The position numbers and the translations under genes are program-made. A stretch of DNA of 30,312 nucleotides. It comes from Betaproteobacteria bacterium (GTDB lineage: Bacteria > Pseudomonadota > Gammaproteobacteria > Burkholderiales > Burkholderiaceae_C). The notes beneath the pieces are model-generated. The model ran no database searches. It had not been told where the DNA came from and saw only the letters and a program-made list of their open reading frames with translations. Below, one piece after another: positions 21,824 through 29,742 of the stretch (position 1 is the stretch's first letter; each line of letters opens with the position of its first letter). Where the stretch lies: the NCBI GenBank assembly GCA_947448675.1, contig CANFOR010000007.1, forward strand, positions 1-30,312, read 5' to 3'.

Positions 21824-23554
21824 ATGACCGACCTCCATTTCGACTACATCATCGTCGGCGCTGGCACTGCCGGTTGCCTGCTGGCCAATCGCTTGAGCGC
21901 CGACCCGCGCAACCGGGTGCTGCTGATCGAGGCGGGACGGCGCGACGACTACCACTGGGTGCACATTCCGGTGGGCTATCTGTACTGCATTGGCAACCCG
22001 CGCACCGACTGGCTCTACCAAACCCAGCCCGACGCGGGGCTGAACGGCCGCAGCTTGCGCTACCCGCGCGGCAAGGTGCTGGGCGGTTGCAGCAGCATCA
22101 ACGGCATGATTTACATGCGCGGCCAGTCGCGCGACTACGACCAGTGGGCGCAGCTCAGCGGCAACGACGAATGGAGCTGGAACAAGGCCCTGCCTGATTT
22201 CATGGCGCACGAAGATCACTACAAGTTTGATAGCGTTCCACGTACAATAGATGCGGCTTTCGAGCAATTTCATTCCCAAAAACAGAACAAAAACCGGGTT
22301 GGAAAAGGTGTTTCCGATCGCAGCATCGGCGGTGAGTGGAGGGTCGAAAAACAGCGCTTGCGCTGGGACGTGTTGGACGCGTTTGCGCAGGCCGCGCAGC
22401 AAGCGGGCATTCCACACACCGACGATTTCAACCGTGGCAACAACGAAGGCGTGGGCTATTTTGAAGTCAACCAAAAAGACGGTTGGCGTTGGAACGCGGC
22501 CAAGGCCTTTGTGCGCCCGGCCTGCTATGGCCGCCCCAATTTTGAGATGTGGACTTCGGCCCAAGTCGCACGTCTGGTGGTCGAAAAGCAAAGCGACGGC
22601 AACCAGCGCTGCACCGGCGTGCAGGTGTGGAACGGCCACGAGATGGTGACTGCCACGGCCACGCAAGAGCTGGCGCTCTGTGCGGGTTCGATCGGCTCGC
22701 CGCAAGTTTTGCAGCTCTCGGGCATTGGCCCGGCGGCCTTGCTGGCGCAGCATGGCATACCCGTGGTGCAAGACCTGCCTGGCGTGGGAGCGAATTTGCA
22801 AGACCATTTGCAAATTCGCTCGGTGTTCAAAGTGCAGGGCGTGCAAACCCTCAACACCATGGCCAACAGCCTGTGGGGCAAAGCCAAAATAGGGCTTGAA
22901 TACGCCTTTAAGCGCACAGGGCCGATGAGTATGGCACCGAGCCAACTGGGCGCTTTTACGCGCAGCTCTCCTGAGCAGGAGTGGCCCAATTTGGAGTACC
23001 ACGTACAGCCGCTCAGCTTAGACGCATTTGGCGAGCCTCTGCACAGCTTTCCCGCCTTTACCGCCAGCGTGTGCAACCTCAACCCGACCAGCCGTGGTAC
23101 GGTGCAGATCCAAAGCAATCGCTTTGAAGACGCACCAGCCATTGCGCCCAATTACCTGAGCACGGCCGAAGACCGAAAAGTGGCCGCCGACAGCTTGCGA
23201 GTGACGCGGCGCATTGCGGCGCAACCCGCCTTGGCCAAGTACCAACCCGAAGAGTGGAAGCCCGGCACGCAGTACCAAAGTGACGAAGACCTGGCGCGCT
23301 TAGCGGGCGACATTGCCACCACCATCTTCCACCCGGTAGGCACTACCAAAATGGGCGTGGCGAGCGACCCAACGGCTGTGGTCGATGCGCAGCTACGCGT
23401 GCGCGGCATTGCGGGCCTGCGCGTGGTCGATGCTGGCGTAATGCCGACCATTACCAGTGGCAACACCAACAGCCCCACCTTGATGATTGCCGAGAAAGCT
23501 GCGCGCTGGATGCTGCATGACGCGGCGCGTAGCAAGGCACCAACAGGCGGGTAA
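21824..23554 (+). CDS. GMC-family FAD-dependent oxidoreductase (choline/alcohol dehydrogenase-like)
   Basis: A 576-residue flavoprotein oxidising an alcohol substrate. Seen: FAD-binding DYIIVGAGTAGCLLANRLS at residues 7-25, GMC signature 1 YPRGKVLGGCSSINGMIYMRG near 82-102, signature 2 GSIGSPQVLQLSGIG near 288-302, and the catalytic-His region TTIFHPVGTTKMG near 503. In most relatives EDH... leads within a few residues to GGEWRVEKQRLRW. Here roughly 25 additional residues (about 136-168, Lys/Asn/Gln-rich) are inserted, encoded by AT-rich DNA that includes repeat copy F. The exact substrate is unknown; being next to mmsA suggests oxidation of a short hydroxyacid or alcohol feeding the semialdehyde. 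A strong hairpin follows the stop. Confidence 0.9.
   Translation: MTDLHFDYIIVGAGTAGCLLANRLSADPRNRVLLIEAGRRDDYHWVHIPVGYLYCIGNPRTDWLYQTQPDAGLNGRSLRYPRGKVLGGCSSINGMIYMRGQSRDYDQWAQLSGNDEWSWNKALPDFMAHEDHYKFDSVPRTIDAAFEQFHSQKQNKNRVGKGVSDRSIGGEWRVEKQRLRWDVLDAFAQAAQQAGIPHTDDFNRGNNEGVGYFEVNQKDGWRWNAAKAFVRPACYGRPNFEMWTSAQVARLVVEKQSDGNQRCTGVQVWNGHEMVTATATQELALCAGSIGSPQVLQLSGIGPAALLAQHGIPVVQDLPGVGANLQDHLQIRSVFKVQGVQTLNTMANSLWGKAKIGLEYAFKRTGPMSMAPSQLGAFTRSSPEQEWPNLEYHVQPLSLDAFGEPLHSFPAFTASVCNLNPTSRGTVQIQSNRFEDAPAIAPNYLSTAEDRKVAADSLRVTRRIAAQPALAKYQPEEWKPGTQYQSDEDLARLAGDIATTIFHPVGTTKMGVASDPTAVVDAQLRVRGIAGLRVVDAGVMPTITSGNTNSPTLMIAEKAARWMLHDAARSKAPTGG
22230..22265 (+). repeat. AT-rich interspersed repeat, copy F (inside the GMC gene)
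   Basis: Matches copy E at about 24 of 36 positions without gaps (ATAGC, ACG, then CGAGC at the end). It sits at the start of an AT-rich stretch (about 22222-22330) that codes for extra residues absent from most GMC relatives. The head GCTATA is degenerate here. Confidence 0.45.
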
Positions 23555-23564
23555 TTCCTAGTGC

Positions 23565-23587
23565 TGTAGCGCGCAGTAAGCGCTACA
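23565..23587 (+). terminator. Stem-loop just after the GMC gene
   Basis: TGTAGCGC (23565-23572) and GCGCTACA (23580-23587) pair perfectly around a seven-base loop and are followed by TTT. It lies 11 bases after the GMC stop, suiting termination or 3'-end protection of the mmsA-GMC transcript. A second small hairpin, CCACT/AGTGG, follows at 23594-23606. Confidence 0.5.
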
Positions 23588-23690
23588 TTTACACCACTCA
23601 GAGTGGCGGAGCAATCTGCTGCCAGAAGGAGCCGAGGAGACACATCGAGCTACAAGCAAAAATACAATGCCTTACCCGGGCAGACAAAGC

Positions 23691-23718
23691 AAAGCGCTGG
23701 CGACCCCAGCGCTTTTTT
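23691..23718 (+). terminator. Strong Rho-independent terminator upstream of the TSUP gene
   Basis: AAAGCGCTGG (23691-23700) pairs perfectly with CCAGCGCTTT (23706-23715) around CGACC, running into TTTTTT (23713-23718). It sits 136 bases after the GMC stop and 77 bases before the TSUP ATG. It could end the mmsA-GMC transcript, end a small RNA, or act as an attenuator in a TSUP leader. Confidence 0.8.
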
Positions 23719-23795
23719 CTTGGGCGCTCTTCTTAGGCGCTCTTTTAGCGCCCCCATCGGCAGGCTCTCCATTTGCTAGCTGCGACAATAGGCCG

Positions 23796-24554
23796 ATGGA
23801 CTTGTTGATTGTGAGCGCCGCTTCGCTGCTGGCGGGCTTTGTAGACTCCATCGTTGGCGGCGGTGGTTTGGTTTTGGTGCCCGCCCTGTTTGCCACTTTT
23901 CCGAGCGTCCACCCCGCGACCTTGTTTGGCGTGAACAAAAGCGCCTCCGTCTGGGGCACGGCTGTGGCCTCTGTGCAGTACAGCCAGCGCGTACCCCTGC
24001 GCTGGGCGACCCTATTGCCTGCGGCCTTGAGCGGCTTTGCAGGCGCGCTGTTGGGCGCTTGGTTGGTCACCGTGGTGGCAACGGGTTTTATGCGCAAACT
24101 GCTGCCCTTGGTGTTGTTGGCCGTGTTGCTCTACACCCTGGCCAAGAAAGATTTAGGCCGCCACCACGCACCGCACTTGGGTGGTCGCACCGAGCAGTGG
24201 GCCGCTGCGGCTATTGGCGTGGGCATGGGTTTTTACGACGGGTTTTTTGGCCCAGGCACGGGCAGCTTTTTGGTTTTTTTGTTTGTGCGCGTGCTGGGCT
24301 ACGATTTCTTAAACGCTTCGGCCTCTGCCAAGCTGGTCAATACCGCCACCAATGCCGCAGCGCTATTGCTGTTTGCGTTCACCGGCCATGTGTGGTGGCA
24401 CTACGCGCTGGCCTTGGCCGTGGCCAATGTGTTGGGCAGTTTGCTGGGCACACGCATGGCATTGCGCCATGGCGCGGGTTTTGTGCGGGTGGTGTTTTTG
24501 CTGGTCGTCACCGCGTTGATTGCCAAGACGGGCTACGACGCTTTCTTGCGCTAA
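23796..24554 (+). CDS. TSUP-family permease (sulfite exporter TauE/SafE-like)
   Basis: A 252-residue inner-membrane transporter of the TSUP (formerly DUF81) family, which moves sulfite, sulfonates or other small organic anions. The sequence has the family's repeated hydrophobic layout: AGFVDSIVGGGGLVLVPALFA near residue 12 with the glycine-rich motif, FGVNKSASVWGT near 45, and the second-half counterpart GFYDGFFGPGTGSFLVFLFV near 146 followed by NASASAKLVNTATNAAALLLF. ATG 23796 gives the typical N-terminus MDLLIVSAASLLAGF. An upstream in-frame ATG at 23667 would require reading through the terminator at 23691 and is rejected. The substrate cannot be told from sequence. Confidence 0.9.
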   Translation: MDLLIVSAASLLAGFVDSIVGGGGLVLVPALFATFPSVHPATLFGVNKSASVWGTAVASVQYSQRVPLRWATLLPAALSGFAGALLGAWLVTVVATGFMRKLLPLVLLAVLLYTLAKKDLGRHHAPHLGGRTEQWAAAAIGVGMGFYDGFFGPGTGSFLVFLFVRVLGYDFLNASASAKLVNTATNAAALLLFAFTGHVWWHYALALAVANVLGSLLGTRMALRHGAGFVRVVFLLVVTALIAKTGYDAFLR

Positions 24555-24618
24555 AGCGCGGGTACTGCAGGCGCTGGATCGGTGCATTCCCGATGCTTAC
24601 CAAGCGAACACCCAGTGT

Positions 24619-25113
24619 TTACTCGCCGCTACTTTGCGCTTCGTCTTGCGCTAAATTCACCAGCATGACCAACAGGGTTTTGCGGGTGGTGGCAACGTCG
24701 GCCTCGCTCACGCCCTCTACGCTGATGCGGTTGACTTCTTCAGCTAAAGGCACCAGCTTGCGTTTGAGGGCGCGGCCTTTGTCGGTCAAAAACACGTGCA
24801 TGTTTTTGCGGTTGCCCGGCAGTTGCCTGCGCTCTAGCAAGCCCTGGGCCTCCATGGCTTTCACGGCCGTAAAGGTGGTGGGCTCCATCACGCCAGCGCG
24901 GTCACTTAGCTCGCGCTGGGTCATTCCGTCTTGCTCCCACAAAATGCGCAAAAACGTCCAGTGGCCAAAGGGCACGCCTTGCGCCGCCAAGCGCGGTTGA
25001 AAGGCGCGCATCTGCGCCCGGGTCACGTCTTTGATGAGGTGGGCTAAGCGGTCATTGGGTACGGCTTCGCGCCAGTGCTGCAAGATGCTGCGGGTATCGG
25101 TGGTATGGGGCAT
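24619..25113 (-). CDS. MarR-family transcriptional regulator
   Basis: A 164-residue winged helix-turn-helix regulator. Central DNA-binding region: GHWTFLRILWEQDGMTQRELSDRAGVMEPTTFTAVKAMEAQGLLERRQLPGNRKNMHVFLTDKGRALK (about residues 50-117), a full MarR domain including the wing. It diverges from the Bug binding protein gene (136-base gap) and converges on the TSUP gene. MarR proteins often sense aromatic acids, and the neighbouring 4,5-dihydroxyphthalate-decarboxylase-like gene fits an aromatic-acid role; the ligand and target are inferred. Confidence 0.92.
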   Translation of the reverse strand: MPHTTDTRSILQHWREAVPNDRLAHLIKDVTRAQMRAFQPRLAAQGVPFGHWTFLRILWEQDGMTQRELSDRAGVMEPTTFTAVKAMEAQGLLERRQLPGNRKNMHVFLTDKGRALKRKLVPLAEEVNRISVEGVSEADVATTRKTLLVMLVNLAQDEAQSSGE

Positions 25114-25249
25114 AGTGGCTCAAAAGGTGGCCCGCACAGGGCAGGCAGGCCAATAGTGTAGCGCCTGCCCCTGCCCCGCATTGGTAGAGCCACGGATGCA
25201 GCATTCACGCACATGTGTTCTGATGGCACTAGCAAATTCGGAGCAAGGC

Positions 25250-26221
25250 ATGCAACGCAGAGATTTCATCGCCATCGCCACAGGGGCCGCTACCAGCGCC
25301 GCACTGCCGCTGTGTGCACAAAGCAATTACCCCAGCCGGGTGGTGCGCTTGATCGTGCCCTATGCACCGGGCGGCTTTCCAGACACCGTAGCGCGTATCT
25401 ACGCACGGCATTTGGGTGAGCGCCTGAGCCAAGGTGTGGTGATCGACAACAAACCCGGTGCCAACGGCGTGCTGGCGGCCCAGGCCCTGGCCGCCGCACC
25501 CGCTGACGGCTACACGTTGTTGGTCACCGATGGCTCGATGTTTTCCATCAACCCGCTGATCTACAAACAACTCAGCTACGACCGCAACAAAGACTTTATG
25601 CCTGTGGCTATGCTGGCACGCGCGCCCTTATTTTTGGCTATCAATCCGCGCCTGCCTGCCAATAGCTTTGCCGAGTTTGTGGCCTTGGTGAAAGCCAAGC
25701 CAGGGGCTTACAGCTATGGTTCCTCGGGCATTGGCAGCACCCACCATTTGTGTACCGAAGCTTTAAAGCACGCGCTGGGCTTGGACATTCGGCACATTCC
25801 TTTCAAAGGCACTTCGCTGTCGATCCCCGCCTTGGTGGGTGGGCAAATCGACGCGGTGTTTTCGGCCCTGCCTTCGCTGGCGGGTTTTGTCAAAGGCAAC
25901 CAAGTGCGCTTGCTGGCGGTCAACACTGCGCAGCGCTATAGCCAAGCGCCGCAGTTGCCGGCCATTGCCGAGACCGTGCCGGGCTTTGATTTCGCCCCCA
26001 CCCTGGGCATGCTGGCCAGCACCGGCACCCCCGTAGACAGGATCAACCGCATGGCAGCCGAGGTGGCGCAAGTGGCCAAGCTGGCCGAGCTCATCAACAC
26101 CATGAACGCGGCAGGCGTGGAGGCCGTAGGCGCTGGGCCTGCCGAATATGCAAAGGCCTTGCAAAGCGAGAACGAGCGCATGGTCAGCGCCGTCAAAATT
26201 GCCGACTTGAAACTGGAATAA
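25250..26221 (+). CDS. Bug-family tripartite tricarboxylate transporter substrate-binding protein
   Basis: A 323-residue periplasmic solute-binding protein. It begins with a signal peptide of twin-arginine appearance (MQRRDFIAIATGAATSAALPLCAQ), then the Bug hallmarks YPSRVVRLIVPYAPGGFPDTVAR near residue 25, VIDNKPGANGVLAAQALAAAPADGYTLL near 63, YSYGSSGIGSTHHL near 157 and HIPFKGTSLSIPALVGGQIDAVF near 182. No TctA/TctB membrane subunits are nearby, as is usual for the expanded Bug family of Burkholderiales. The start is ATG 25250, preceded by GGAGCAAGG; an upstream in-frame start at 25181 would add residues ahead of the signal peptide. The stop is three bases before the next gene, so the pair is probably co-transcribed. 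Confidence 0.92.
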   Translation: MQRRDFIAIATGAATSAALPLCAQSNYPSRVVRLIVPYAPGGFPDTVARIYARHLGERLSQGVVIDNKPGANGVLAAQALAAAPADGYTLLVTDGSMFSINPLIYKQLSYDRNKDFMPVAMLARAPLFLAINPRLPANSFAEFVALVKAKPGAYSYGSSGIGSTHHLCTEALKHALGLDIRHIPFKGTSLSIPALVGGQIDAVFSALPSLAGFVKGNQVRLLAVNTAQRYSQAPQLPAIAETVPGFDFAPTLGMLASTGTPVDRINRMAAEVAQVAKLAELINTMNAAGVEAVGAGPAEYAKALQSENERMVSAVKIADLKLE

Positions 26222-26224
26222 ACC

Positions 26225-27217
26225 GTGGCCCGACTCCCCCTCTCTTTTGCCTGCTGGAACTACGACCGCACCCGCGCCCTAATGGATGGCGCGGTGCAGC
26301 CCGATGGTATTGACCTCAACTACCTCAGCATGCCGGTAGAAGAGACCTTCTTTCGCATGATTCGCCATGCCGAGTTTGATGTGGCCGAAATGTCGCTCTC
26401 GTCGTACTGCGTGAGCCTGTTCAAAGAGCCGCGCCGCTTTGTGGCGATACCGGTTTTCCCCTCGCGCTTCTTTCGGCACTCGTGCATTTATGTCAACGCC
26501 GACGCCGGTATTCACGAGCCCAAAGACTTGATTGGCAAGCGCATTGGCGTGCCTGAATTCCAAATGACGGCCCCGGTGTGGATACGCGGCATTCTGGCAG
26601 AGCACTATGGCGTGCCGGTGGACCGCGTGCACTACTTCACCGGCGGTGAAGAAGAGCCCAATCGCATTGAGAAGCAGGCGCTCGATTTGCCCAGCAACAT
26701 CCGCGTCAGCCCGATTGGCCCCGAGCAAACCTTGGCGCAGATGCTGCTCACGGGCGAGATCGACGCCCTGTACACGGCACGCATGCCGTCCACCTTTTTA
26801 AGCCACCCGGGCAGGGTGCGCCGCTTGTTTGTCAATTACATGGACGTGGAGCGCGCCTACTTTCGGCAGACGGGCATTTTCCCTATCATGCACACGGTGG
26901 TCATCAAGCACGAGGTTTACCAGGCCAACCCTTGGGTGGCGCAGTCTTTGAGCAAAGCTTTTGCCCAAGCCCAGCAGCGCTGCTACGAAGACCTGCGCGA
27001 AACCGCCGCGCTCAAAGCCATGCTGCCTTGGCTCACTGCGCATGTGGAAGAGGTGCAGCGTGAAATGGGCACAGACTACTGGCCCTATGGTTTGGCCAAG
27101 AACGAGGTGGCCTTGCGCACCTTCTTACGCTACCACCATGCGCAGGGTTTGTCGCAGCGCTTGCTAGAGCCCCATGAGCTGTTTGCGCCCGAGACCCTAG
27201 AGTCGTTTAAAATTTAG
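26225..27217 (+). CDS. 4,5-dihydroxyphthalate decarboxylase-like protein
   Basis: A 330-residue protein of the Pht5-type 4,5-dihydroxyphthalate decarboxylase family, which has a fold like periplasmic binding proteins but no signal peptide. Typical segments: LSFACWNYDRTRALMDGAVQPDGIDLNYL at the start, EFDVAEMSLSSYCVSL near residue 50, GKRIGVPEFQMTAPVWIRGIL near 103, GEIDALYTARMPS near 178, FPIMHTVVIKHEVY near 218, and the C-terminal DYWPYGLAKNEVALRTFLRYHHAQGL. The start is GTG 26225, three bases after the Bug gene. Many relatives are annotated as ABC substrate-binding proteins, so decarboxylation of dihydroxyphthalate is only a family-level guess. No other phthalate-pathway gene is present. 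Confidence 0.82.
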   Translation: MARLPLSFACWNYDRTRALMDGAVQPDGIDLNYLSMPVEETFFRMIRHAEFDVAEMSLSSYCVSLFKEPRRFVAIPVFPSRFFRHSCIYVNADAGIHEPKDLIGKRIGVPEFQMTAPVWIRGILAEHYGVPVDRVHYFTGGEEEPNRIEKQALDLPSNIRVSPIGPEQTLAQMLLTGEIDALYTARMPSTFLSHPGRVRRLFVNYMDVERAYFRQTGIFPIMHTVVIKHEVYQANPWVAQSLSKAFAQAQQRCYEDLRETAALKAMLPWLTAHVEEVQREMGTDYWPYGLAKNEVALRTFLRYHHAQGLSQRLLEPHELFAPETLESFKI

Positions 27218-27221
27218 CATT

Positions 27222-27278
27222 GCTATAAAATAAATAGCTGACTACGCACTATTGGCGGGCCTTGCGAGCCAAGTTTCC
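27222..27278 (+). repeat. AT-rich interspersed repeat, copy E
   Basis: Best-preserved intergenic copy, starting GCTATAAAATAAATAGCTG and containing TACGCACTATTGGCGGGC and GCGAGCC. It begins five bases after the decarboxylase-like gene and ends exactly at the mrdA stop codon (27280-27278). It is the reference used here to align copies B, C and F. Confidence 0.75.
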
Positions 27279-29227
27279 TATGGCTGCGCAGGGGGCCAAG
27301 CTACGTCGCGCGCTAAGCGCGGCTTGCCAATTGGGGCGCTGGCCTTGCCCTCTTGCACGGCCAACAAGTCTTCGGCATTGGGGTATTGGCCTTGTAGCAC
27401 GTAGTCGAACACGCGCCTGGCAATGGGCGCTGCTGAGGCCGCACCAAAGCCGGCGTTTTCAACGATCACGGCCAACGCAATTTGCGGTTTGTCGGCGGGC
27501 GCGTAGGCCATGTAGAGCGCATGGTCGCGCAAATGCTCTTCAATTTTGGCGGCTACGTATTTCTCTTTTTGGCCAATCGTCACCGCCTGTGCCGTGCCGG
27601 TTTTGCCGGCTGACAAATAGGCTGCGCCAGCAAACACCCGCGCCGAGGTGCCCTCTTGCGTTACGCCCACCAAGGCCTTGCGCACGATGGCTACGTTCTC
27701 GGCTTTGTAGCCTAGGTCCACTGCGGGAGCGGCAGGAACGGCCAGCTTGCTGCGCGAGACCGCGTCTTGCGTGGCGATCACCAACTGCGGTTTGTGTTTG
27801 ATGCCTTCATTGGCCAGGGTGGCCGTGGCCTGTGCCAATTGCAGCATGGTGAAGGTGTTGTAGCCCTGGCCGATGCCCAGGGAGATGGTTTCGCCCGCGT
27901 ACCATTTTTGTTGCTCGGGTTTTTTATAAGCGGCGCGCTTCCAGGCCTGGCTGGGCAGCACGCCGCGTACTTCACCCAAGATGTCGATGCCGGTGAGTTG
28001 GCCAAAACCCAGGGGCTTCATAAAGTCGTGGATCGCGTCTACGCCCAGGTCATTGGCCAGGGTATAAAAATACACATTGCTCGACTCCACCAAGGCGCGG
28101 TGCATGTCCATGATGCCGCCACGCTCGTTCTCCGGGCTGCCAAAGCGGTGGTTGCCAAACATGAAAAAGCCCGGGTCGTTGACGAGCGCCGTGGCCGAGC
28201 GCCGCCCGGTTTGCAGCGCAGCCATGGCCATGAAGGGCTTGTAGGTCGAGCCCGGCGGATAGGTGCCGCGCAGGGCGCGGTTGAGCAGGGGTTTGTCGAT
28301 CGACTCGTTGAGCATTTGCCAGTTTTCGCTGTCAATGCCGTCGACAAATAAATTGGGGTCAAAGGTGGGCTTGCTGACAAAGGCCAAAACTTCGCCCGTG
28401 TTCGGGTCGAGCGCAACCAAGGCACCGCGGCGTTCGCCAAACATGTCTTCGACCAATTTTTGCAGCTTGATGTCGATTGACAAGACCACGGTATTGCCCG
28501 GCGTGGCGGGCTTGCTGGCCAGCTTGCGCACGGCGCGGCCACCGGCCGAGGTTTCGACTTCTTCTACGCCGGTAATGCCGTGCAATTGCTGCTCAAAACT
28601 TTGCTCTACGCCGAGTTTGCCAATGTATTCGGTGCCTTTGTAGTTGTCGTCGTCGTCGGAGTCTTCAATGCGCTCCTTCTCATTTTGGTTGATGCGGCCA
28701 ATGTAGCCAATCACGTGGCTGGCCAACTCGCCATAGGGGTAGTTGCGAAACAAGCGTGCCTTGATGTCCACCCCTGGGAAGCGAAAGCGTTGTGCCGCAA
28801 AACGCGCTACCTCTTCGTCTGACAAGCGGGTGCGGATCGGCATCGATTCAAAGCTCTTGCTTTCTTCGAGCAGTTTTTTAAAGCGCCGCCGCTCGCGCGC
28901 TTGGATTTCAATCACGCCGCTCAACTCGTCAATGGTTTCTTCCAAATTGCTCACCTTCGAGGGCGTGATTTCTAAGGTGTAGGCCGAGTAATTGGTGGCC
29001 AGCACTATGCCGTTGCGGTCGAGGATCAGGCCGCGGTTGGGCACGATGGGCACCACCGCTGTGCGGTTGTTTTCGGCCTGTTCGTTCAAATCTTCATGGC
29101 GCACGATTTGTAAATACACCAAACGCGAAGCCAGCAAACCAAAGGCCAGCACAACGGCAATGCTGGCCACTACCACGCGCGAGCGAAAGCGCGTGAGCTC
29201 GGCTTCGACGTTGCGCAGTTCGGTCAC
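27278..29227 (-). CDS. mrdA: Penicillin-binding protein 2 (peptidoglycan transpeptidase)
   Basis: A 649-residue inner-membrane transpeptidase of the elongasome that crosslinks peptidoglycan during rod growth. It has an N-terminal membrane anchor (VVVASIAVVLAFGLLASRLVYLQ, about residues 19-41) and a dimerisation domain with NRTAVVPIVPNRGLILDRNG. The transpeptidase domain carries Ser327 in PPGSTYKPF, SSN in LVESSNVYFY near 366, and KTGT in LSAGKTGTAQ near 540. Length is usual. The start is a GTG overlapping the mreD stop (GTGA), indicating coupling. rodA, which normally follows mrdA, is absent; instead repeat copy E and an opposite gene follow. Confidence 0.95.
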   Translation of the reverse strand: MTELRNVEAELTRFRSRVVVASIAVVLAFGLLASRLVYLQIVRHEDLNEQAENNRTAVVPIVPNRGLILDRNGIVLATNYSAYTLEITPSKVSNLEETIDELSGVIEIQARERRRFKKLLEESKSFESMPIRTRLSDEEVARFAAQRFRFPGVDIKARLFRNYPYGELASHVIGYIGRINQNEKERIEDSDDDDNYKGTEYIGKLGVEQSFEQQLHGITGVEEVETSAGGRAVRKLASKPATPGNTVVLSIDIKLQKLVEDMFGERRGALVALDPNTGEVLAFVSKPTFDPNLFVDGIDSENWQMLNESIDKPLLNRALRGTYPPGSTYKPFMAMAALQTGRRSATALVNDPGFFMFGNHRFGSPENERGGIMDMHRALVESSNVYFYTLANDLGVDAIHDFMKPLGFGQLTGIDILGEVRGVLPSQAWKRAAYKKPEQQKWYAGETISLGIGQGYNTFTMLQLAQATATLANEGIKHKPQLVIATQDAVSRSKLAVPAAPAVDLGYKAENVAIVRKALVGVTQEGTSARVFAGAAYLSAGKTGTAQAVTIGQKEKYVAAKIEEHLRDHALYMAYAPADKPQIALAVIVENAGFGAASAAPIARRVFDYVLQGQYPNAEDLLAVQEGKASAPIGKPRLARDVAWPPAQP

Positions 29228-29742
29228 AGCGGTCGGTTTTGGTCGCGGTCAGGCGCGCGCCGCTGCGGGGCCAATAACAAGATGCTTGCCACCGGCCAGA
29301 GCAGGGCTTCGCTGGCCGGTGCCAGGGCCAAAGTCCAACCCGGAAACACGCCACCGCTGGCCAAACGAATGCCCAATTCCAGCGCGTGCGCGGCTACAAA
29401 AAGAGGCAATACCTGCAGCGCTTGCGAGGGCACCGTAAACCACAGCAAGCGCCGGTGGATGCTGGTGGCAAAAAAGCACAGCGCGGTGTAAGCCCAGGCG
29501 TGTTGGCCCAAGAGCGCGGCCTGGTGCACGTCCATGGTCAGGCCGAACACAAAGGCTGCACCAATGCCTACGCGCAGGGGTTGGTGCACGTTCCAAAACA
29601 CCAGCACCAAGGCTAAGAAGTCGGGCATCCACGGCACGCGCCCTAGGGGCAACATGTTTAGCAGCATGGCCACGATCAAGCTGCCCCAAACGAACAGCGG
29701 GTTGGCAGGCAAGAGCAGTTGTTGGCCTTGGCGCATGATCAT
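29224..29742 (-). CDS. mreD: Rod shape-determining protein MreD
   Basis: A 172-residue integral membrane protein of the elongasome with about five hydrophobic spans: FVWGSLIVAMLLNMLPLG near residue 17, PDFLALVLVFWNVHQ near 40, GAAFVFGLTMDVHQAALLGQHAWAYTALCFFATSIHRR near 60 (the most family-like stretch), and further spans near 112 and 140. The ATG at 29742 overlaps the mreC stop in an ATGA junction, and the stop overlaps the mrdA GTG, so mreC-mreD-mrdA are translationally coupled. Longer upstream readings in this frame run inside mreC and are not used. Confidence 0.92.
   Translation of the reverse strand: MIMRQGQQLLLPANPLFVWGSLIVAMLLNMLPLGRVPWMPDFLALVLVFWNVHQPLRVGIGAAFVFGLTMDVHQAALLGQHAWAYTALCFFATSIHRRLLWFTVPSQALQVLPLFVAAHALELGIRLASGGVFPGWTLALAPASEALLWPVASILLLAPQRRAPDRDQNRPL

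Noticed and set aside
21695..23002. Long antisense open frame (435 codons) under mmsA and the GMC gene
   Set aside because: The translation is rich in His, Ala, Val and Gly without any domain, as expected for the antisense of a GC-rich gene; the plus-strand proteins are clear homologues.
23667..23795. Longer start for the TSUP gene at 23667
   Set aside because: It would translate through a perfect Rho-independent terminator and adds a non-conserved N-terminus before the family-typical MDLLIVSAASLL start.
25630..25675. GGCTATCAATCC...CAATAGC inverted words in the Bug gene
   Set aside because: The region encodes the conserved Bug segment FLAINPRLPANSF, and the repeat core (CGCAC and GGCGGGC) is absent.
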